NCBI GenBank assembly: GCA_038237805.1 | Contig: JBBRYI010000003.1 | Location: 1 to 64,000, forward strand | Reading direction: 5' to 3' | Length of the DNA stretch: 64,000 bases | Source of the DNA: JBBQFI01 sp038237805 | Lineage (GTDB): Bacteria; Verrucomicrobiota; Verrucomicrobiia; Chthoniobacterales; UBA10450 | Shown: positions 59,035 through 64,000 of the stretch, in pieces | Position numbering within the stretch: the first letter of the stretch is position 1 | Layout: the number at the start of each line of letters is the position of its first letter | The notes under the pieces: model-generated | Seen by the model: only the letters and a program-made list of their open reading frames with translations | Databases searched by the model: none | What the model was told of the DNA's origin: nothing | Position numbers and translations under genes: made by a program

Positions 59035-60528
59035 TCAAATTTGGGTCTGATCGCTCGGTGGTTTCGCCACCGGCTGTTCTTCCAGGTTTTGTTCTGAGAC
59101 AACGTTGTAACGTGTCTTGATTCGTTCACGGGCGGATTCGACCTGTTTGGGATCGAGCACGAGAGGCGGACCTTCTCCGATCATTTTTACAACGAAGCGC
59201 TCGGGCTTTTCTTCGAACGCTTTCGCCAGATCACTGAGGGTGCGGATCTTTTTGCCGTTGATGTCGTCCACGATGCTGTAGCGGAACGGAGAAAGGTAAG
59301 TATTGATCGGATCGGGCAGAATATTGGTGAGCACGATCACTTCGGGGTGTTCGAGATAGAGTTGTTCGGTTACGAAAAAATCGAAGAAGTGACGTAGTCG
59401 GAGATCGGTCGGGCGATACGCTTCCACCATATCGAGCGAGAGCGGTTGGAAGAGCAGACCCGCATAAACAACATAACGCGGTCGCACATCGTAACCGCGT
59501 CCCTGAAGCAAGTACGGCCAGACCGTATCGAGCGCTACCTTCACCGTCGTAGGTTGTTTGTTGCGCAATAAATCGAGCTTCACGACGTCGCCTTTAAATT
59601 TGCGCTCGACCACTTCGGGCATTTGCACGCGGTCGCCATCAATCTCGACAAACGCGTCGCTCGAGATTGGATGATCGTCGATCGCGAGCAGAACATCGCC
59701 GCTTTGCACGAACTTCCCCGCCGGGCCCGCCGTGATGACGGTGTTGATCAAAACGCCACGGCCGTCATCCGGCAATCCGAGATAACGACGCTGCGCCGGG
59801 TTCTGCAGTTTGGAGTAAGTGAGACCGAGATCGACATACTTGTCATAATGACCATCCACGATGTCTTTCAGAAAACGTTGAATCACCGGAACAGGAATCA
59901 TGTAAGCAACGCCTTGCGCGACATCGCCGCTGTAACCTTGAAACGCGACGCCGACTACCCTGCCATTTTGCATTACCGGTCCGCCGCTGTTTCCCGGATT
60001 AATCTGTGCACTGATCTGGATCGCAAGATGCGAATCGATTGATGAATGCGTGTAGAGTTGGAAATCGATGCGGGAAACGATTCCCGTCGTCACCGACATG
60101 CGCTCGCCGCCGATCGGATAACCGTAGGCGGAAACCGTCGATTCAAGCTGCGGGATCGCGCCGAAATTGAGCGGCGCCATGTCCTTGAAAAAATTCGGAG
60201 CGTTCACGCTCAAGACCGCAAGATCGCAATCGTGCGCGATGAAGCGGACGGTAGCCTGATATTTATTCGGATCGCCTTCGCGCTCGACCGTCAGGTAGCG
60301 GCTGTTGCTAACGACATGTGCGTTCGTCATGATGCGGTTGCCATCGATGACAAAGCCGGCTCCGACACCGCGCTGAATCGCTCCCGAGTTCCATGGCGCG
60401 CGGTAATCCGGATCGACATCCGTCGCCGTAATCCGGACCAGACTCTTTTGAATCTTTCCGTTAGGCTGCGCCTGGAGGAACTGGCTCGAAAGCAAAAAAG
60501 CGCAGAAGAAAAAACAAAAACGGTTCAT
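59035..60528 (-). CDS. secreted S1C serine protease with PDZ domains (Deg/HtrA-like)
   Basis: The 497-aa protein has a signal peptide (residues 1-20) and a trypsin-like domain with a complete triad: His71 (MTNAHVV), Asp102 (HDCDLAVL) and Ser181 (NPGNSGGPV). A PDZ domain follows (GVLINTVITAGPAGKFVQSG, DVLLAIDDHPI), then a second PDZ-like segment (EVIVLTNILPDPINTYLSPF). It is a periplasmic quality-control or processing protease by family. It heads a two-gene unit with a degenerate paralogue one base downstream. No classical heat-shock promoter was identified. Confidence 0.93.
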   Translation of the reverse strand: MNRFCFFFCAFLLSSQFLQAQPNGKIQKSLVRITATDVDPDYRAPWNSGAIQRGVGAGFVIDGNRIMTNAHVVSNSRYLTVEREGDPNKYQATVRFIAHDCDLAVLSVNAPNFFKDMAPLNFGAIPQLESTVSAYGYPIGGERMSVTTGIVSRIDFQLYTHSSIDSHLAIQISAQINPGNSGGPVMQNGRVVGVAFQGYSGDVAQGVAYMIPVPVIQRFLKDIVDGHYDKYVDLGLTYSKLQNPAQRRYLGLPDDGRGVLINTVITAGPAGKFVQSGDVLLAIDDHPISSDAFVEIDGDRVQMPEVVERKFKGDVVKLDLLRNKQPTTVKVALDTVWPYLLQGRGYDVRPRYVVYAGLLFQPLSLDMVEAYRPTDLRLRHFFDFFVTEQLYLEHPEVIVLTNILPDPINTYLSPFRYSIVDDINGKKIRTLSDLAKAFEEKPERFVVKMIGEGPPLVLDPKQVESARERIKTRYNVVSEQNLEEQPVAKPPSDQTQI

Positions 60529-60620
60529 GAAGACGAAGTCGGGAAGATGAAACAGAAGCTCGATAAAGCAAATTCCGCGCTACCGCGGCCGCGTAATTGA
60601 GCGGCGAATTCGTTGCGCCG

Positions 60621-60656
60621 AAAAAGAGCGGCGGCGGCCCCTCGACCGCCGCCGCC
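60621..60656 (-). terminator. intrinsic terminator of the Spy-like gene
   Basis: On the minus strand a GC-only hairpin (GGCGGCGGC/GCCGCCGCC arms, 60630-60638 with 60648-60656) is followed by CUCUUUUU. It lies 29 nt past the stop codon at 60685. The opposite orientation has no U-run. Confidence 0.8.
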
Positions 60657-60684
60657 CCACTTCCCACTATCTTACCTCTGAAAT

Positions 60685-61080
60685 TTACTGACCCCGCGCG
60701 TCGCGCATTTCTCGTCGCGCATTGCGCATGTCCTCATGCGCTTTCTTCATGCCGTCGAGTTTCTGTTGCTGCTCTGGCGTGAGCAGAGGACGAATCTGCG
60801 CCATGGTGTTGTCCATAAGCGCTTTTGTTTTTTGCATCGCGTCTTCGTGGATCGCACGAATCTGCGGACGAGCCTGATCCACGATCGGCTGCACTTTAGC
60901 CTTCTGATCGGCAGTCAAGTTCAGGTCGTCGCTCAATCGTTCCAGCATCATGTGGTGCTTGCCATGTTCGCCATGGCGATGCCTTCCGGGACCGGACTCA
61001 CCTTCTTGTGCGTTGACAATCGCCAGCGTGACAAGCGAGAGGACGAGTGCTCCCATAAGAACAGTCAATTTTGTATTCAT
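60685..61080 (-). CDS. Spy/CpxP-like periplasmic LTxxQ protein
   Basis: The 131-aa protein starts at the ATG at 61080 and has a signal peptide (MNTKLTVLMGALVLSLVTLA..). A His-rich segment follows (RHRHGEHGKHHMM), then two LTxxQ motifs, LTADQKAKV and LTPEQQQKL, in long helices. It resembles Spy/CpxP chaperones and ZraP-type metal-binding proteins. The His cluster suggests metal binding (inference). It is divergent from the ECF sigma operon and has the same promoter motif upstream, so it is a likely target of that sigma factor. Confidence 0.88.
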   Translation of the reverse strand: MNTKLTVLMGALVLSLVTLAIVNAQEGESGPGRHRHGEHGKHHMMLERLSDDLNLTADQKAKVQPIVDQARPQIRAIHEDAMQKTKALMDNTMAQIRPLLTPEQQQKLDGMKKAHEDMRNARREMRDARGQ

Positions 61081-61133
61081 TTCGTATTTTCTTTGTTGCG
61101 CGAGCGCGACCAACGCACGCTTGTTTAAAACAG

Positions 61134-61162
61134 ATGACAGTGACCTGAACTGAGGGGTTACA
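61134..61162 (-). promoter_or_regulatory. ECF-type promoter of the Spy-like gene
   Basis: On the minus strand: TGTAACC (61156-61162), a 16-nt spacer, then TGTCAT (61134-61139). The -10 lies about 54 nt upstream of the ATG at 61080. The motif equals that ahead of the sigma gene with identical spacing. Confidence 0.65.
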
Positions 61163-61206
61163 AAATTGTCGAGAATTTTATGCGCCCGCAACTTAGCCAT
61201 TCTTCT

Positions 61207-61235
61207 GTAACCGCTGGGCGCGTTCTTCCGTCATT
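61207..61235 (+). promoter_or_regulatory. ECF-type promoter of the sigma-factor operon
   Basis: TGTAACC (61207-61213), a 16-nt spacer, then CGTCAT (61230-61235), 29 nt upstream of the sigma ATG. The AAC-type -35 and CGTC-type -10 are usual for ECF sigma factors. The match to the divergent promoter suggests autoregulation. Confidence 0.65.
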
Positions 61236-61264
61236 TCAATTGGTGTGGACTGGCTTTTCCTTTC

Positions 61265-61858
61265 ATGGCGGATGAATCGGATGCGCGCCTTCTCGTGGAG
61301 CGAGCGCTGCAGCAGGACGACGATGCCGCTCGCGAGCTGGTGCGGCGACTTTACCCTCTCGTGCTGCGCATGGTTCGTTCGCACCGTCCGCAACGCGCGG
61401 CCGAGGAGGATCTCTGTCAGATGATTTTTATAAAAATCTTTCAAAAACTGCCGCAGTTTTCCGGCAAGGTCCCGCTCGAGCACTGGGTCTCGCGGATTGC
61501 GATTAACATTTGCATCAACCAGATTCGCGCGGAAAAAGCGCGGCCGGAGTTGCGTCACGCGGATTTGAGCGAAGAGCAGGTTAACGTCATTACCGCGCTG
61601 AGCGGCACGGAGGACGAAGCCGCGCCGGATCGCGCTTTTGCCGCGCGCGATTTGGTGGAACATTTGCTCGCTCCATTGAAACCGGCTGAACGTCTCGTCA
61701 TCGATCTAATGTATTTGCAGGAGCGATCCGTCGCCGAAATTAAAGAGATTACCGGCTGGAGTATGGCGCACGTAAAGGTGCGAGCCTTTCGCGCACGACA
61801 AAAATTAAAGGATCGCCTTGCAGCATTGGAGGCACAGGAGAATTATGGACGAGCGTGA
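61265..61858 (+). CDS. ECF-family RNA polymerase sigma factor
   Basis: The 197-aa protein has sigma region 2 (residues about 20-95: AARELVRRLYPLVLRMVRSH, EEDLCQMIFIKIFQKLPQFS) and region 4 (about 130-190: LAPLKPAERLVIDLMYLQER, IKEITGWSMAHVKVRAFRAR helix-turn-helix). It lacks regions 1 and 3, as expected for ECF type. It is followed with a 14-nt overlap by a small membrane protein and then a Spy-like sensor. The order matches metal/envelope-stress modules such as CnrH-Y-X. A matching promoter motif lies 29 nt upstream. Confidence 0.93.
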   Translation: MADESDARLLVERALQQDDDAARELVRRLYPLVLRMVRSHRPQRAAEEDLCQMIFIKIFQKLPQFSGKVPLEHWVSRIAINICINQIRAEKARPELRHADLSEEQVNVITALSGTEDEAAPDRAFAARDLVEHLLAPLKPAERLVIDLMYLQERSVAEIKEITGWSMAHVKVRAFRARQKLKDRLAALEAQENYGRA

Positions 61859-62150
61859 TATTCATTTTAGCAGGCTCTTGAAATTGGCCGCGGCGGCGAA
61901 AGATCAGGCTGCGCTCGCGGCGCCATTTGGTTTCGATACCAGAGTTGTCGCACGATGGCGGGAGATGCAGCACAACGGCAATGGCGACCTCACGCGCTTT
62001 GTTCGACGCATCGCGTTGGCCGCGATTGCAATCACTGTTCTTGGTGGCGTTGCCACGTATCGGCAGGTCAATGAAGATGAAGAAATCGGCGAACCTCTAA
62101 CGAATGATTACGCGCTGGTCGATTCCGCCATTCAAAAACAATTACAATGA
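61845..62150 (+). CDS. small membrane protein, putative anti-sigma factor
   Basis: The 101-aa protein starts at the ATG at 61845, with AGGAG 4 nt ahead. Residues 1-57 are a cytoplasmic charged helical segment (DERDIHFSRLLKLAAAAKDQ), one transmembrane helix follows (about 60-78: FVRRIALAAIAITVLGGVAT), then a short periplasmic tail. Size and topology match CnrY-type anti-sigma factors, though no zinc-anti-sigma Cys/His motif is present. It overlaps both neighbours, implying tight stoichiometry. Confidence 0.7.
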   Translation: MDERDIHFSRLLKLAAAAKDQAALAAPFGFDTRVVARWREMQHNGNGDLTRFVRRIALAAIAITVLGGVATYRQVNEDEEIGEPLTNDYALVDSAIQKQLQ

Positions 62151-62575
62151 ACACCGGTCTGAAGTGGAACTTAGCGGTTGGATTTCTTCTCGTGTTTCTT
62201 GCCGGCGTCACGACGGGAACCGTTACCTGGCACTGGCATCGGCCCGCATGGTCTTTGGAACATTCGCCTTCCGGTGCTCTTGCCCATCGCATGAATGAAC
62301 GATTGCGCCACGAACTCGGGCTTACACCCGAGCAATCATCGAAAATCGCACCGATCATCGATCAAAGCGCGAAGAAGCTGGAAACCATCCGCATGGAAAG
62401 TGCGCGGCGGGTTCGCCAGACCTTGACCGAAACGCATCTGCAAATCTCACCTGATCTCACCCCCGAACAGCGAACGAAACTCGCCGCCATCGAAGAAAAG
62501 CATCGCCATCGGCGGGATCGTCGCCGCGGATTTTCAAACCCGCCACCAGCCCCGGAAGAATCGCCCGCCCCCTGA
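62147..62575 (+). CDS. membrane-anchored Spy/CnrX-like periplasmic sensor
   Basis: The 142-aa protein starts in ATGA overlap. It has an N-terminal transmembrane anchor (WNLAVGFLLVFLAGVTTGTV) followed by a His-rich HWHRPAW and two LTxxQ-type motifs (LTPEQSSKIAPIIDQSAKKL and LTPEQRTKLAAIEEKHRHRR) in a helical hairpin. The Pro-rich end is PPPAPEESPAP. CnrX and CpxP-type proteins sense metals or misfolded proteins. Here it probably controls the anti-sigma factor just upstream. The ligand is unknown. Confidence 0.8.
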   Translation: MNTGLKWNLAVGFLLVFLAGVTTGTVTWHWHRPAWSLEHSPSGALAHRMNERLRHELGLTPEQSSKIAPIIDQSAKKLETIRMESARRVRQTLTETHLQISPDLTPEQRTKLAAIEEKHRHRRDRRRGFSNPPPAPEESPAP

Positions 62576-62576
62576 C

Positions 62577-62607
62577 TGTAGCGGCGCTCTATGAGCGTCG
62601 CACTTTT
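62577..62607. repeat. half REP-like element with TGTAGCGGCG end
   Basis: TGTAGCGGCGCTCTATGAGCGTCGCAC forms one small hairpin in the 45-nt gap downstream of the sensor gene. It matches one side of the elements at 22467 and 34927. Confidence 0.6.
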
Positions 62608-62620
62608 CGGCTAGATTCGT

Positions 62621-63166
62621 GTGGTGCCAGGGAAGCGTCTCTTCATCGCAATCGAGTTGTCGCAGTCGGTCAGAGAGTCGCTCGTTAGGCTAAATCCAAA
62701 AGTTCCTGGCGTCCGGTGGCTTCCCGCCGAGCAAATGCATCTCACGCTAGGTTTTCTCGGCCTCGTTAACGCGAGCGCGGAAGAAAAATTGCAGGAAAAA
62801 CTCAGCGCGATTCGTTGGAACGCATTTTTCCTCCCCATCACCGGGCTCGGCAAATTTCCGGCAAAAGGCCGGCCCAACATTCTCTGGATCGGCCTGGGCG
62901 CCGGGCATCCACACCTTTTTCAATTGCACAAACGCGTTCAAGACGCCGCCCTTGCCGCCGGTTTGGAACCAGATTTACGGCCGTGGCATCCACACATCAC
63001 TCTCGCTCGCTGCCGCGACGTTTCTACCGAATCGATCCGGCCGTTTCTAAAGGCACATGCCGACTTCGATGCCGGAATGATTCACGTTGAATCATTTTGC
63101 CTTAATTCCAGCATCCTCACTCCAGAGGGTTCCATCTACACGCCCGAATTGATCGTTAGGGCCTAA
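62621..63166 (+). CDS. thpR: RNA 2',3'-cyclic phosphodiesterase (LigT/ThpR)
   Basis: The 181-aa protein carries both HxTx motifs of the 2H phosphoesterases, HLTL (in AEQMHLTLGFLG) and HITL (in RPWHPHITLARCR), in the expected bilobal spacing. RLFIAIELSQSVRE opens the fold. It opens 2',3'-cyclic phosphates on RNA ends. The start is a GTG at 62621. Its stop overlaps the convergent transporter stop by 4 nt. Confidence 0.93.
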   Translation: MVPGKRLFIAIELSQSVRESLVRLNPKVPGVRWLPAEQMHLTLGFLGLVNASAEEKLQEKLSAIRWNAFFLPITGLGKFPAKGRPNILWIGLGAGHPHLFQLHKRVQDAALAAGLEPDLRPWHPHITLARCRDVSTESIRPFLKAHADFDAGMIHVESFCLNSSILTPEGSIYTPELIVRA

Positions 63167-63169
63167 CGA
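63153..63169. repeat. inverted CGTTAGG/CCTAACG pair at convergent gene ends
   Basis: TCGTTAGG-G-CCTAACGA is a perfect 8-bp-arm palindrome spanning both stop codons. It is formed by two copies of the CGTTAGG word that is over-represented in this genome. It may serve as a bidirectional terminator. Confidence 0.6.
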
Positions 63170-64000
63170 CTCGATAATGGCGGCGCAATATGTTCGAGGG
63201 CGCGACGTTCCGCCGGCACACCAATCCACGCTTCTGTCAGACCGCCTGCAATCATCAACGCGGCGCCAATGAGATAACCGACGAACAAGGCGGTGCTCGA
63301 GCCAGTTCCAATGATCCAGCCGAATAAAAGCGGGGCACCGACTCCGCCGGCGAGCGTTCCGATGGCGTAGAATGTGGCGATGGCGAGTGCGCGAATTTCG
63401 AGCGGAAAAATTTCGCTCACGGTCAGGTAAGCGGAACTGGCGGCGGCGGAAGCGACAAAAAAGATTACGCTCCACGCCACCGTCTGCGTCTGCGCGGTTA
63501 ATAATCCGGCGTGAAAAAGCCAGCCAGCCATGGCAAGTAAAAGCCCGGAAGTCACGTAAGTCGCGGTGATCATTGGCTTCCGACCAATGGTGTCGAAAAG
63601 ATGTCCGAGAAACAACGGACCGAGCACGTTTCCGAGGGCAAACGGTAGCAGATACCCACCGACATTGTTTGCCGGCACATGGTAAAAACGCATCAGAACG
63701 AGGCCATAGGTAAAGAAAATTGCGTTGTAGAAAAAAGCCTGGCTCAGCATGAGAACGAACCCAAGAACCGAGCGCCGCCGGTGCTCATGCACAATCGCAT
63801 TCCAGATTTCGCGCCATGGTGTGTGCGTACGTGTACGAACGCGCGTCGGCGGTGCATCGTCCATCGGTAGCGTTCTTCCGATGACATTGCGCTCGACTTC
63901 ATCGACAATTCGTTCCGCTTCGTTTTCGTATCCGTGGATCATCAACCAGCGCGGACTTTCCGGAATCCAGCGGCGAAAGAAGATCACGATCAGTCCGAGG
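63163..64000 (-). CDS. MFS (sugar-transporter-type) permease, N-terminus outside window
   Basis: The frame is open to the right edge (279 residues seen), so the first half is missing. The visible part starts at the end of transmembrane helix 6 with RRWIPESPRWLMIHG, the PESPRWL signature of the sugar-porter subfamily. The cytoplasmic loop follows, then helices 7-12 (LGPLFLGHLFDTIGRKPMIT is the second-half signature). The substrate is unknown. It overlaps thpR at the stops. Confidence 0.88.
   Translation of the reverse strand, partial: LGLIVIFFRRWIPESPRWLMIHGYENEAERIVDEVERNVIGRTLPMDDAPPTRVRTRTHTPWREIWNAIVHEHRRRSVLGFVLMLSQAFFYNAIFFTYGLVLMRFYHVPANNVGGYLLPFALGNVLGPLFLGHLFDTIGRKPMITATYVTSGLLLAMAGWLFHAGLLTAQTQTVAWSVIFFVASAAASSAYLTVSEIFPLEIRALAIATFYAIGTLAGGVGAPLLFGWIIGTGSSTALFVGYLIGAALMIAGGLTEAWIGVPAERRALEHIAPPLSSR

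Overview
The window is a bacterial chromosome segment, most likely from a soil-type Verrucomicrobium (Chthoniobacterales/Udaeobacter-like). This is an inference from gene content: a PilM/N/O set like the Akkermansia Amuc_1099-1102 locus, a MoxR-DUF58-Bat operon, single-chain GlyRS, a PafA-family ligase, DUF5069, and many secreted propeller proteins sharing a dockerin-like C-terminal module. No species can be assigned from the sequence alone. No rRNA, CRISPR array, intact insertion sequence or phage gene was seen. There are two tRNA genes.

Region A (1-19.9 kb) is an accessory surface-protein island. Five adjacent minus-strand genes (2911-15958) and one divergent plus-strand metalloprotease (17563-19926) have different N-terminal parts (WDG-type propeller, kelch, GloVer repeats, NHL repeats, an unknown module and an M10-like protease). 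All end in one conserved module of about 165 residues closing with two dockerin-like calcium motifs. Two paralogous TrmB-type regulators head two apparent transcription units. Each has a palindrome just upstream of its start codon, and the second carries a scrap of the surface-protein tail at its own C-terminus. The window opens inside a GC-rich DUF5122/delta-60 propeller gene. The island abuts the 3' end of tRNA-Val.

Region B (20-34.9 kb) is housekeeping: OsmC, GlyRS, a YjbR protein, murI with an overlapping amidase gene, ValRS, a methyltransferase, CstA, a four-gene pilM-N-O-P-like set without a secretin, and a conserved protein of unknown function. Region C (35-43.3 kb) is a complete MoxR/DUF58/DUF4381/BatA/BatB-C fusion/BatD/BatE operon. 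It is followed by a Nudix-like gene, a PagL-like outer-membrane lipid A deacylase, an RluA-family enzyme, an SRPBCC protein, accB-accC, thiE, a PfkB kinase, a secreted nuclease and a helix-hairpin-helix gene.

Region D (50.5-53.5 kb) looks like an inserted or duplicated segment. It holds a 5'-truncated galactose-oxidase-like gene and a HAF-repeat protein, and is bounded by an 86-bp direct repeat of the helix-hairpin-helix gene's 3' end next to tRNA-Arg. Region E (53.6-64 kb) holds a glycosyltransferase, a pterin dehydratase, DUF5069, a PafA-type ligase, a secreted serine protease paired with a degenerate paralogue, an ECF sigma/membrane protein/Spy-like sensor operon divergent from another Spy-like gene, an RNA cyclic phosphodiesterase and a truncated MFS transporter.

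The most interesting points are: (1) the modular surface-protein array with its TrmB regulators; (2) a self-contained ECF regulon whose two divergent promoters share the same TGTAACC-N16-YGTCAT element; (3) the protease/pseudoprotease pair; (4) an over-represented CGTTAGG word that is nearly absent from the surface island; (5) the orphan PafA-type ligase.
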